NCBI RefSeq assembly: GCF_014905555.1
Contig: NZ_BNGS01000001.1
Span: 372,001-436,000, forward strand
DNA from: Streptomyces sp. Y2F8-2
GTDB lineage: Bacteria; Actinomycetota; Actinomycetes; Streptomycetales; Streptomycetaceae
DNA: 64,000 nucleotides
Direction: 5' to 3'
Within the stretch, counting starts at the first letter, position 1, and each line of letters starts with the position of its first letter. A program made the translations under genes and the position numbers. Positions 52,420 to 61,754 of the stretch are shown in pieces. A model generated the notes under the pieces. That model was given only the letters and a program-made list of their open reading frames with translations. It did not search any database and had not been told where the DNA came from.

Positions 52420-52746
52420 CGGCGTCTGCGCCGCGGCCCGCGGGGCGTCGGCGGCGCCCCGCGGGTGCCGGCGGCGCCCCGCGGGCGTCGGCAGCGCCCC
52501 GGTTCCGGTGACCACGCGTACCGCGAGCCGGTCCGGTAGGTGCCGGGCGCGGTCACCGTCAGCCGCGTGAAGCCGCCCCGGCTCAGGCACACCCCTCGGT
52601 GCGCAAGCACGGCGAGTGGGCGACCCGGACGGCGAGGCGGCCGCGCCGCGCGAGTCTCGGGGGAGGCAGGGGCGGGGCGTAGGGGTGATGCCCCTGCCTC
52701 CCTCGGGTCGGGCCGGCGGCGCCGGGAGGCCGGCGGCCCGGGTCCG
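52420..52746. other. Convergent intergenic region with 20-bp tandem repeats
   Basis: Between the DUF1275 gene and the P450 gene. It begins with three 20-bp GC-rich units (52441-52500). Further on, a minus-strand frame at about 52510-52590 reads GGFTRLTVTAPGTYRTGSRY, which looks like coding sequence but lacks a start and is cut by stops; it may be a gene remnant. Nothing else is supported. Confidence 0.4.
52441..52500. repeat. Three 20-bp GC-rich tandem repeats
   Basis: Units CGGGGCGTCGGCGGCGCCCC, GCGGGTGCCGGCGGCGCCCC and GCGGGCGTCGGCAGCGCCCC follow one another without spacer. They are self-complementary enough to form stems and may end transcription of the DUF1275 gene, whose stop is 22 bases upstream. 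Confidence 0.75.
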
Positions 52747-53982
52747 TCAGCCCGCGGTGACCGGGAGCTCCTTCACGCCGTTGATCCAGGCGGAGCGCAG
52801 GCGGCGCGGGTCGCCGGCCGGTTTGATGTCCGGCATGGCGTCGGCGAGCGCGTCGAAGAGGAGGTCGATCTCCAGGACGGCCAGGGACTTGCCGAGGCAG
52901 TAGTGCGGGCCTCCGCCGCCGAAGCCGAAGTGCGGGTTGGGGTCGCGGGTGATGTCGAAGTCGTCGGGGTGGTCGAAGACCTCGGGGTCGTGGTTGGCGG
53001 AGGAGTAGAAGAGCCCCACGCGGTCGCCCTTCCTGATCTGCTTGCCGCCGAGCTCGGTGTCCTGGATGGCGGTGCGCTGGAAGGCGTTGACCGGGGTGGC
53101 CCAGCGGACGATCTCCTCGGCAGCGGTACGGGGCCGCTCCCGCTTGTAGAGGTCCCACTGGCCGGGGTGGGTGAGAAAGGCGTGCATGCCGTGCGTGATG
53201 GCGTTGCGGGTGGTCTCGTTGCCGGCGACGGCCAGCATCAGCACGAAGAACCCGAACTCGTCGGAGCTGAGGTTCCCCTCGTCCTCGGCGGCCACCAGCG
53301 TCGTCACGATGTCCTTCGCCGGGCACTGCTTGCGGTCGGCGGCCATGTTCATGGCGTACGCGATGATCTCGGTGGCCGACCGGGCGCCGACCTCCTCGGT
53401 GACGGCGTACTCGGGATCGTCGTACGCGATCATCCTGTTGGACCAGTCGAAGATCTTGGCCCGGTCGTCCTGAGGGATGCCGATCAGCTCGGCGATGGCC
53501 TGCAGCGGCAGTTCGCAGGCGACCTGGGTGACGAAGTCGAAGGGACCGTCGTGGGCGAGGGCGCCCTGCACGATGGCCCGGGCGCGGGCCCGCAGCCGCT
53601 CCTCCAGGGCCCGGATGGCGCGCGGGGTGAAGCCGCGCTGGACGATCTGGCGGACCCGGGTGTGTTCGGGCGGGTCCATGTTCAGCATGATCAGCCGCTG
53701 GGCGTCGATCGAGTCGCGCTCGATGTGCTCGTTGAACCGGATGATCGCGGTGTTGAGGGACGAGGAGAAGATCTCGGGGTGCGTGGAGACGTACTTGACG
53801 TCGGCGTGCCGGGTGACCGCCCAGTACCCCGCATCCTGGAAGCCCGCGAGCCCGGCCGGCTGGGGTATCCAGCACACCGGTTCCGCCCGGCGCAGTGCGG
53901 CGAACTCCGGCAGGGGCACGCGGTGGTGCAGCAGATCGGGATCGGTGAAGTCGAACCCGTCGGGCAGCGCGGGACAGGGCAT
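52747..53982 (-). CDS. CYP125-like steroid C26/27-monooxygenase (cytochrome P450)
   Basis: A 411-residue P450. It opens PDGFDFTDPDLLHHRVPLPE, carries MLNMDPPEHTRVRQIVQRGF and ELPLQAIAELIGIPQDDRAK, the I-helix oxygen-activation motif AGNETTRN, ExxR in AAEEIVRW, and the haem-thiolate loop FGFGGGGPHYCLG. Many stretches equal mycobacterial CYP125 as I recall it (RGFTPRA, DDEFGFFV-like SSDEFGFFVLMLAVAG). CYP125 oxidises the terminal methyl of the sterol side chain. ATG 53982 follows GGTGGGGG; the longer frame to 54054 would put the TCTGA-N7-TCAGG operator inside the coding region. It is divergent from the FadA5-like thiolase gene. Confidence 0.9.
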   Translation of the reverse strand: MPCPALPDGFDFTDPDLLHHRVPLPEFAALRRAEPVCWIPQPAGLAGFQDAGYWAVTRHADVKYVSTHPEIFSSSLNTAIIRFNEHIERDSIDAQRLIMLNMDPPEHTRVRQIVQRGFTPRAIRALEERLRARARAIVQGALAHDGPFDFVTQVACELPLQAIAELIGIPQDDRAKIFDWSNRMIAYDDPEYAVTEEVGARSATEIIAYAMNMAADRKQCPAKDIVTTLVAAEDEGNLSSDEFGFFVLMLAVAGNETTRNAITHGMHAFLTHPGQWDLYKRERPRTAAEEIVRWATPVNAFQRTAIQDTELGGKQIRKGDRVGLFYSSANHDPEVFDHPDDFDITRDPNPHFGFGGGGPHYCLGKSLAVLEIDLLFDALADAMPDIKPAGDPRRLRSAWINGVKELPVTAG

Positions 53983-53998
53983 GGGCGACCCCCACCAT

Positions 53999-54015
53999 TC
54001 TGACGGTCTATCAGG
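53999..54015. promoter_or_regulatory. TCTGA-N7-TCAGG palindrome before the CYP125-like gene
   Basis: TCTGACGGTCTATCAGG differs from the perfect dyads at 37533 and 45995 by one base in the last position. It lies 17 bases before the P450 ATG, the same close position as in the F420-type oxidoreductase gene. Confidence 0.7.
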
Positions 54016-54154
54016 AATTGCGGTGAAGGTAGTAACGGGTTCTACAAGCCGCAAGGGGCACGGCGCCCCGATTGCGTGCGAGACTCGTGCAGATCACGAC
54101 TTCGGAGGCTGCACGACCCTTGCGGCCCTGGACGCTCTGTCAGCAAACTGCACA

Positions 54155-54180
54155 CAGAACTAGAACGCGTACTAGTTCTG
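54155..54180. promoter_or_regulatory. Long dyad between the CYP125-like and FadA5-like genes
   Basis: CAGAACTAG (54155-54163) and CTAGTTCTG (54172-54180) are exact complements separated by AACGCGTA. The inner TAGAACGCGTACTA matches the KstR box at all but one defined position. It lies 61 bases before the thiolase ATG and could control both divergent genes. Confidence 0.65.
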
Positions 54181-54219
54181 CGTGGCGGGTGGGCCGGGAC
54201 GCCCGCGCCGCGCGGGTGA

Positions 54220-55600
<1,381 letters not shown>

Positions 55601-56025
55601 AGCGTTCCTCCATCACGCGCCGGATCAGCGTCGCCGAGTCCTTTAGGGACAGTGCGGCGGCCTGAAGATGATCGTAACGGAGCGAGCAGTCTTTGACGGT
55701 GTCCGGATTGGCGGTTGGATGCCCGCTGCCGTACCCCTCGGTGTAGACGATGGTCGGATCGCTCGCGAATCGATAGACGTCGAACGGGCCTTGAAGTCCC
55801 GCATGCGCTCCGGCCGAAAACGGCAGCACCTGGATGTTGATCAGAGGGTTGTTGTCGAAGGACAACAGGTGGCCCAGTTGCTCCCGCATGGTCTCGAGGC
55901 AATCGATCTCCAGGTGCAGGGCGGCCTCGGAGAGGTGTGCTCCACGTTCGCCGCGCCTCGTCGGTCCTCCCGCCGCATCGGTCCCGTATGTCCCGTTTCG
56001 CCGGTCGCTGCCCCGACTCTATGAG

Positions 56026-56513
56026 GTTCCCGCCCCCCTCACTGTGGGACGCGGGCAACCCGGGGCAACCCCCTCACCCGGAGGTCCGCTCCCCCCTTCA
56101 GCAGCATGGCGACCGGGCGCGGACGGTTCGGTTCCGGCTTCGGTACGCGAGATGGATCACAGAATGACCGGCGGCCGAACGGGCACAGCGGACCCGTCGC
56201 CCCTGGACATCGCGTTTTTCGCGCTCTGGGCGATGGACCGGCTACGGTCCGTTATGGCGGCAAGTTCCCTTATGGTCGTTTTTGGGTCGGCCCTCACGGC
56301 CGGCCCCCGGCCCGTCCCTCGTGCGGCAGGCCCCGGCTCGGCCCCGTGTGCGGCCTCCGGCCCGCCGTACGAGACGCAGCAGACGTACGACGACGTACGA
56401 GGCGTACGAACAGACACGAAGACGTGCGAACAGGTATCAGGCGTACACCCTCGTACGCCCTGACGACGGCGGGCCCCGTCCTTGTCCCCGTCGAAAGGCA
56501 GGCGAGCGGAATC
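56026..56513. other. Intergenic region with a CGTACG-rich tract
   Basis: No gene is supported between the truncated regulator and the MHS transporter. At 56366-56460 the palindrome CGTACG and its relatives CGTACGA/GTACGAC recur about seven times. The frame upstream of the transporter is open through this tract but its codons are unlike its neighbours. The stretch 56205-56285 is comparatively AT-rich and may hold a promoter. Confidence 0.5.
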
Positions 56514-57893
56514 TTGCCGACCGTCGCTCCACCCTCAGTATCCGACGCACCCCCGTCCACCGATCGCCCGAAGGCCACGGTCACCGATCCGGCGCTGGTC
56601 AAGCGCGCCGTACAGGCCGCCGCGCTCGGCAACGCCATGGAGTGGTTCGACTTCGGCGTCTACAGCTACATCGCGGTCACGCTGGGCAAGGTGTTCTTCC
56701 CGTCCGGCAACTCCACCGCGCAGTTGCTGTCCACCTTCGGCGCGTTCGCCGCGGCCTTCCTGGTCCGCCCGCTCGGCGGCATGGTCTTCGGGCCGCTCGG
56801 CGACCGCGTCGGGCGGCAGAAGGTGCTCGCCGTCACCATGATCATGATGGCGATCGGCACGTTCTCGATCGGCCTGATCCCGTCCTACGCGGCGATCGGC
56901 GTCGGCGCGCCGGCCCTGCTGCTCGTGGCCCGGCTGGTGCAGGGCTTCTCGACCGGTGGCGAGTACGCGGGCGCGTCCACGTTCATCGCCGAGTACGCGC
57001 CGGACAAGAGGCGCGGCTTCCTCGGGAGCTGGCTCGAGTTCGGCACGCTCGCCGGATACATCGGCGGCGCGGGCCTGGTCACCCTGATGACGGCCCTGCT
57101 GTCCTCCGAGGACCTGGTGTCCTGGGGCTGGCGGATCCCGTTCCTGATCGCCGGTCCGATGGGCGTCATCGGGCTCTACCTGCGGCTGCGCCTGGAGGAG
57201 ACCCCGGCGTTCGCGGCCGAGGTGGAGAAGGCCGAGGCCGCCAGGCCCAAGGTGCCGCTGCGCGAGATGATCACCGGCCAGTGGAAGATGCTGCTGCTGT
57301 GCATGGGGCTGGTGCTCGTCTTCAACGTCACCGACTACATGCTGCTGTCCTACATGCCGAGCTATCTGACCAGTGAGCTGAAGTACGACGAGACGCACGG
57401 GCTGCTGGTCGTGCTCGCCGTGATGGCGCTGATGATGATCGTGCAGCCGTTCGTGGGCGCGCTGACCGACCGGGTCGGCCGCCGTCCGGTGATCGCGGCG
57501 GGGTGCGCGGGCTTCCTGTTCCTGTCCGTCCCGGCCATCCTGCTGATCCGCCAGGGCAGTCTGCTCGCGGTCGCGCTCGGCATGGGTGCGCTGGGTCTGC
57601 TGCTGGTCTGCTTCACGGCGGCCATGCCGTCCGCCCTGCCGGCCCTCTTCCCGACCCGCGTCCGCTACGGCTCGCTGTCGATCGGCTTCAACGTCTCGGT
57701 GTCGCTGTTCGGCGGCACGACCCCGCTGGTGGTCACGGCGCTGATCGGCGCGACCGGGAACATGATGATGCCCGCCTACTACATGATGGCGGCGGCCGTG
57801 ATCGGCGGTGCCGCGGTGTGGTTCATGGCCGAGTCGGCGGGCCGCCCGCTGCCGGGTTCGGCACCGTCGCTGGAGCGGGGCGCGAAGCGCTGA
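56514..57893 (+). CDS. MHS-family MFS transporter (ProP-like metabolite:H+ symporter)
   Basis: A 459-residue, 12-helix symporter. The family opening AALGNAMEWFDFGVYSYIAV is unmistakable, followed by VRPLGGMVFGPLGDRVGRQK, LLVARLVQGFSTGGEYAGAS and EETPAFAAEV. MHS members import osmolytes (proline, betaine) or organic acids. TTG 56514 is the most plausible start: there is no ATG or GTG close to the conserved region, and GGCGAGCGGA precedes it. Its frame upstream runs through the CGTACG-rich tract. Monocistronic. Confidence 0.88.
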   Translation: MPTVAPPSVSDAPPSTDRPKATVTDPALVKRAVQAAALGNAMEWFDFGVYSYIAVTLGKVFFPSGNSTAQLLSTFGAFAAAFLVRPLGGMVFGPLGDRVGRQKVLAVTMIMMAIGTFSIGLIPSYAAIGVGAPALLLVARLVQGFSTGGEYAGASTFIAEYAPDKRRGFLGSWLEFGTLAGYIGGAGLVTLMTALLSSEDLVSWGWRIPFLIAGPMGVIGLYLRLRLEETPAFAAEVEKAEAARPKVPLREMITGQWKMLLLCMGLVLVFNVTDYMLLSYMPSYLTSELKYDETHGLLVVLAVMALMMIVQPFVGALTDRVGRRPVIAAGCAGFLFLSVPAILLIRQGSLLAVALGMGALGLLLVCFTAAMPSALPALFPTRVRYGSLSIGFNVSVSLFGGTTPLVVTALIGATGNMMMPAYYMMAAAVIGGAAVWFMAESAGRPLPGSAPSLERGAKR

Positions 57894-58012
57894 TCCGGTC
57901 CACCTGAGCCGACTCCCGGGTGACGTGCCGCTCGACAGTGCGGCACGTCACCCGACTGGTGGAAATCGGCTGACACGCCACCCTGCCCTGGCTATATTCG
58001 TTAGCGAGCCTA

Positions 58013-58027
58013 GTTAGGTGATCTAAC
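58013..58027. promoter_or_regulatory. GTTAG-N5-CTAAC dyad before the O-methyltransferase gene
   Basis: GTTAGGTGATCTAAC is a 5-bp-arm inverted repeat 23 bases upstream of the ATG, next to a second TTAGCGAGCCTAG half-site pair (58001-58013). Doubled TTAG half-sites are typical of MarR/TetR operators; the regulator is not adjacent. Confidence 0.5.
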
Positions 58028-58050
58028 CAGCCATATGAAAGGCATGGTGC

Positions 58051-58725
58051 ATGAGCACAGCGCAACAGCTCTGGGACGACGTCGACGCCTACTTCACGGA
58101 CCTGCTCGCCCCCGAGGACGAGGCGCTCACCGCGGCCCTGCGGGACAGCGACGCCGCGGGACTGCCGCACATCAACGTGGCGCCGAACCAGGGCAAGCTG
58201 CTCCAGCTCCTGGCCCGGATCCAGGGCGCCCGCCGCATCCTGGAGATCGGCACGCTCGGCGGGTACAGCACGATCTGGCTGGGCCGCGCCCTGCCCCCGG
58301 ACGGCCGGCTGATCACGCTGGAGTACCGGGCCGAGCACGCGGAGGTCGCCCGCCGGAATCTGGAACGAGCGGGCCTCGCCGGGATCACGGAGGTGCGCGT
58401 CGGTCCGGCGCTGGAGTCGCTGCCCAAGCTGGCCGAGGAACAGCCCGAGCCGTTCGACCTGGTGTTCATCGACGCGGACAAGGTCAACAACGCGCGCTAC
58501 GTCGAGTGGGCGCTGAAACTGACCCGCCCCGGCAGCCTGATCGTCCTCGACAACGTGGTGCGCGGCGGCCAGGTCACCGACGCGGGCAGCGAGGACCCGA
58601 GCGTGCGGGGGACCCGGGCCGCGCTGGAACTGATGGCCTCGAACCCGAAGTTGAGCGCGACGGCGGTGCAGACGGTGGGCAGCAAGGGGCACGACGGGTT
58701 CGCGCTGGCCCGGGTGGTGGGCTGA
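58051..58725 (+). CDS. O-methyltransferase (Methyltransf_3, catechol/caffeoyl-CoA type)
   Basis: A 224-residue SAM-dependent, metal-dependent O-methyltransferase. SAM binding shows in ARRILEIGTLGGYSTIWLGR and LITLEYRAEHAEVARRNL; metal-binding Asp residues lie in DLVFIDADKVNNARYVEWAL and IVLDNVVRGG. This family methylates catechols and related aromatics. ATG 58051 follows GAAAGG. A tight palindrome upstream suggests inducible control by a MarR/TetR-type protein. Confidence 0.92.
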   Translation: MSTAQQLWDDVDAYFTDLLAPEDEALTAALRDSDAAGLPHINVAPNQGKLLQLLARIQGARRILEIGTLGGYSTIWLGRALPPDGRLITLEYRAEHAEVARRNLERAGLAGITEVRVGPALESLPKLAEEQPEPFDLVFIDADKVNNARYVEWALKLTRPGSLIVLDNVVRGGQVTDAGSEDPSVRGTRAALELMASNPKLSATAVQTVGSKGHDGFALARVVG

Positions 58726-58740
58726 CCACCCGGGCGGTCC

Positions 58741-59136
58741 TCAGGCCTCCTGGTAGAAGCCCACGTTGACGCTGCGCGGGGCGGTGCGGTCCTGGATGAC
58801 CAGCTCACCGGGGGCGCCCTGCGGGAGCTGGACCGCCCCGCCGTAGGGCAGGGGCTGCGCGGGGTGCCCGGCGAGGGTGAGCAGGACCTCTGAGGAGGGG
58901 TCGGGCTGGGAGCCGCGCAGCCAGGTGACCTGCCAGACACCGTCGGGGCCGCACTGGAACTCCAGATGGACGCGGGAGACGAACAGCCAGTCGTCGGGGG
59001 TCGCCAGCCGGCACACGGACCTGTCCCGGCCCACCCGCAGCACGGTGCCCGGGTCGCTGGGCGCGTCGGCCATCTGCATGCCGGCCGTCGCCCCGGCGTC
59101 CGCCGCGGAGACCGAGGCCATGGTGAGTTCGAGCAC
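58741..59136 (-). CDS. FHA-like small protein
   Basis: A 131-residue protein from GTG 59136 (AGAAGGAG upstream). The middle reads TVLRVGRDRSVCRLATPDDW followed by LFVSRVHLEFQCGPDGVWQV, containing the GRD and SRxH motifs of forkhead-associated phosphothreonine-binding domains, then strand-rich sequence to PRSVNVGFYQEA. If so, it is a stand-alone FHA domain acting as an adaptor for Ser/Thr kinase signalling. It is convergent with the O-methyltransferase gene. Confidence 0.65.
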   Translation of the reverse strand: MLELTMASVSAADAGATAGMQMADAPSDPGTVLRVGRDRSVCRLATPDDWLFVSRVHLEFQCGPDGVWQVTWLRGSQPDPSSEVLLTLAGHPAQPLPYGGAVQLPQGAPGELVIQDRTAPRSVNVGFYQEA

Positions 59137-59254
59137 GTGCGCTCCTTCTGGTGCGGCGGTTCAAGTGTGCTGCGGTCCGGCCCGATTGGCGTGCCGCGCC
59201 GGAATGATAATTCGCCCGATCGCCCTGCCGGGTGACGTCGCGCACAATGAACCC

Positions 59255-59674
59255 ATGACCGAGCGCAAGCCACCCGGTGTCAGCTTCGAGTCGTTCGCCG
59301 ACAAGCAGATCCGTGACGCCCAGGCACGAGGCGAGTTCTCGAACCTCGCCGGCGCGGGCGAGCCGTCACCGGCCGTCAGCGACACGGCGTACGACGAGCT
59401 GTGGTGGATCAAGCGCAAGATGGCCCGCGAGGGGATCTCGGTCCTGCCGCCGACGCTGGCCCTGCGCAAGGAGGCGGAGGACACGCTGGCGGAGGCCGCT
59501 CGGGCACCGTCGGAGCGGGTGGCACGGCGACTGGTCGAGCAGTTGAACGTGAAGATCCGCGACATGATGTTCAAGCCGCCGCCTGGCCCGCCGCTGGGCC
59601 TGAAGCCGTACGACGTGGAGGCCGTCGTCGAGGAGTGGCGCGAACGCCACAGGGGTCGCTCGGGAGCGGGCTGA
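59255..59674 (+). CDS. DUF1992 (DnaJC28-type) protein
   Basis: A 139-residue protein with the DUF1992 signature: SFADKQIRDAQARGEFSNLA, then GAGEP, DELWWIKRKMAREGISVLPP and TLALRKEAED. The family is found in bacteria and as the C-terminal part of eukaryotic DnaJC28; its function is unknown. No membrane segment or catalytic motif. ATG 59255 is used; the open frame upstream overlaps the FHA-like gene on the opposite strand. Confidence 0.9.
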   Translation: MTERKPPGVSFESFADKQIRDAQARGEFSNLAGAGEPSPAVSDTAYDELWWIKRKMAREGISVLPPTLALRKEAEDTLAEAARAPSERVARRLVEQLNVKIRDMMFKPPPGPPLGLKPYDVEAVVEEWRERHRGRSGAG

Positions 59675-59765
59675 GCGCCCGGAAGAGGGGCCGGGAAGGC
59701 GGCAGGCCGACCACAGCGGCCGTCCAGCCGGGCGGCCGCCGGGCCGGCGCGGTGACACAGCGAGC

Positions 59766-59800
59766 GGGGCCGACCCGGAGGTGTCGTCCGGGTCGGCCCC
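59766..59800. terminator. Bidirectional terminator hairpin
   Basis: GGGGCCGACCCGG (59766-59778) and its exact complement (59788-59800) enclose a nine-base loop between the stops of the DUF1992 gene and the convergent repeat-protein gene. Further GC-rich hairpins follow to 59850. Confidence 0.8.
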
Positions 59801-59854
59801 GCCCGGCGGGGGCCGCTCGCATTCCGGGCGGGCCCCGCTCGCCCCGGGGGCCGC

Positions 59855-60397
59855 TCACATGTTCAGCAGCCGCTCCGCCGTCGCCCGGTAGTCCCGGAGC
59901 GCCAGTCGCAGCTGTTCCGTGTCGCCCGTCGGGTGGGCGGCGTCGCCCGTTTCCTGCCAGGACGCCTTCAGGGTCCGGCGCCGGGAGGACACGGCCTCCG
60001 CGAGGCGCGAGGCGACCTCCTGGACCACCTGGTCCGCCTCCTCCACGGCCTCCTTGGGCCGGTCGACGAACCTGCCGACCGCGTGCTGCAACCGCAGCTC
60101 GAACTTGTCGCACTCGTCGCGCGGCAGCAGCCGGGGCTCCCGCGAGGAGTCCGCCGGGGACGGCCGGGACTCGCCGGTATCCGGCCGGAACTCCGCCGCC
60201 GACCGGGGCTCACCCGTCCCGGGCCGGTACTCGCCCGCGACCCGGGACTCCCCTGCCTCCGGCCGGAACTCCGCGCCCGACCGGCGCTCACCCGTCTCGG
60301 GCCTGAACTCCGCCGCCGACCGGGGCTCTCCGGTGTCGGGCCGACGCCCCGTCGCTTCCGGGCGTTCGGCGGCGCCGCCCGGTGTCCATTCCGTCAT
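59855..60397 (-). CDS. Hypothetical protein with four 13-residue tandem repeats
   Basis: A 180-residue hydrophilic protein from ATG 60397. Residues 22-73 are four 13-residue repeats, TGEPRSAAEFRPE, TGERRSGAEFRPE, AGESRVAGEYRPG and TGEPRSAAEFRPD, with a partial fifth. The C-terminal 85 residues are helical and contain AVGRFVDRPKEAVEEADQVV. That module recurs as QERFVDSPGEAVAEADRLLA in the next gene upstream, so the two are paralogous modules in one operon, five bases apart. No function is known; a stress- or envelope-related role is only a guess. Confidence 0.7.
   Translation of the reverse strand: MTEWTPGGAAERPEATGRRPDTGEPRSAAEFRPETGERRSGAEFRPEAGESRVAGEYRPGTGEPRSAAEFRPDTGESRPSPADSSREPRLLPRDECDKFELRLQHAVGRFVDRPKEAVEEADQVVQEVASRLAEAVSSRRRTLKASWQETGDAAHPTGDTEQLRLALRDYRATAERLLNM
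60179..60334. repeat. 39-bp tandem repeat (four units) in coding DNA
   Basis: Four contiguous 39-base units encode the 13-residue repeats of the gene above. Units 1 and 4 are nearly identical at DNA level (GACCGGGGCTC...), pointing to recent expansion; the frame is kept because 39 is a multiple of three. Confidence 0.85.
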
Positions 60398-60402
60398 CGC
60401 CC

Positions 60403-61077
60403 TCAACTCCCCTTCACATGCTGCCTGTGGAACGCCCACGGCAGACGGGACGGCCCGGCGTTGCCGGCGGCGTGCCGGGGCGTCTTCTCGGTGGGGCCGA
60501 CCGACTGCCGGCGTGGGGGTGCCACCAGGTCCTCGAAGAGCGCACGCGCCTCCAGCATGGCCTCACGCATCTCCTCCGTGTCCGAGCCGTCCGCGGAGAT
60601 GCCGGTGTCCGGGGTGTGGGCGGCCCGGTGCAGCCGGCGGTAGCCGTGGACGTGGTGGGCGTGGTGCACGGACAGCGCGTCGAGCTGCTCCTCGTAGCGT
60701 GCGCCGTCCGGGAAGCCCCGCATGCCCGCCAGCTCGGCGAGCAGGCGGTCCGCCTCGGCCACCGCCTCACCCGGGGAGTCGACGAAGCGCTCCTGCGCGG
60801 CCGCCCAGCGCGCCGCGTACCGTTCGCGCTCGGCCGGCTCCAGAGGGTGCTCGTTCAGCGCGCCGTACTTGTTCAGCCGCTCGGACAGTTCGCGCTCCGC
60901 GGCCTTGGTGTCGCCGTCGTGTCGGGCCACGGTCCGCTCGTACTCCGGTCCGAAGCGGCGCTTCAGGCTCCGACCGCCGACCGCGCCCCGGGCCTTCGGG
61001 GACACGGCGGCAGCGCCCGCGAGGGCGGCCGCCACGATCACGATCACGATCAGAGCGATGATCCAGCCTGTGGACAT
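60403..61077 (-). CDS. Membrane-anchored hypothetical protein with RFVDSP module
   Basis: A 224-residue protein with one N-terminal helix (GWIIALIVIVIVAAALAGAA) followed by a charged soluble part: RRFGPEYERTVARHDGDTKA, LNEHPLEPAERERYAARWAA and AQERFVDSPGEAVAEADRLL. The GPEYERTV, RF.D.P and ADRL pattern is a recurrent one in actinobacterial proteins of unknown function. It precedes the 13-residue repeat protein, whose C-terminus carries the same RFVDxPxEAVxEAD module. Stop and next start are five bases apart, so they form an operon. Confidence 0.75.
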   Translation of the reverse strand: MSTGWIIALIVIVIVAAALAGAAAVSPKARGAVGGRSLKRRFGPEYERTVARHDGDTKAAERELSERLNKYGALNEHPLEPAERERYAARWAAAQERFVDSPGEAVAEADRLLAELAGMRGFPDGARYEEQLDALSVHHAHHVHGYRRLHRAAHTPDTGISADGSDTEEMREAMLEARALFEDLVAPPRRQSVGPTEKTPRHAAGNAGPSRLPWAFHRQHVKGS

Positions 61078-61252
61078 GAGTGCCTTCCGGGGTTGCCTTC
61101 AGGTCTTACGGCCCGGCGGGCCGTCTCCCGCCCGGGTTGCCCGGACGGCCGCCCCCAAACGAGCCGCCCGGCCCCGTGCCGCCGCACGGCCCGGGAGGGG
61201 CGCACGTAATTCGTTTGCGTGCCCCACCCGGGCCCTTTGGAGAATGTGCCGC

Positions 61253-61744
61253 ATGAGCTGGACCATCGCCCCGGAACCCTTCGACTCCCCGGTCGCCGCC
61301 GCGCTGTGGCGGGCGTACTACACGGAGGTCAGCGACCGCTGGTACCTGTTGCACGAGGGGCGTCGCACGCAGGCTGACGAGCTGGAGCGCGAGATCGCCG
61401 CCGACAGGGGCGACTACCTGGCGCCTCCCGGCGGTGTGCTGCTGGTGGCCCGTCATGACGGCCGCCCGGCGGGCATGGCGGGCGTACGCCTGATGGATCC
61501 GGCGACCGCCGAGCTCAAGCGGGTCTTCGTGCACCCGGACGTGCGTGGCAAGGGCGGCGCCCCGCTCCTGGTGACCGCCGCCGAGGATGCGGCCCGCGCG
61601 CTGGGCGCCGGGCGGATGGTGCTCGACACCCGCAACGATCTGGTGGAGGCCCGCGCCCTGTACGCGCGCCTGGGATACGAGGAGACAGCGCCGTACAACG
61701 ACAACGACTACGCGGAGCACTGGTTCGCCAAGCAGCTGACCTGA
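61253..61744 (+). CDS. GNAT-family N-acetyltransferase
   Basis: A 163-residue acetyltransferase. It has the GNAT core AELKRVFVHPDVRGKGGAPL (acetyl-CoA pyrophosphate loop, R/QxxGxG/A variant), LGAGRMVLDTRNDLVEARAL and the closing LYARLGYEETAPYNDNDYAE. ATG 61253 follows TTTGGAGAA, and the upstream extension to 60722 lies on the opposite strand of another gene. The substrate, probably a small amine, is unknown. Confidence 0.9.
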   Translation: MSWTIAPEPFDSPVAAALWRAYYTEVSDRWYLLHEGRRTQADELEREIAADRGDYLAPPGGVLLVARHDGRPAGMAGVRLMDPATAELKRVFVHPDVRGKGGAPLLVTAAEDAARALGAGRMVLDTRNDLVEARALYARLGYEETAPYNDNDYAEHWFAKQLT

Positions 61745-61754
61745 GCGACCCGCC

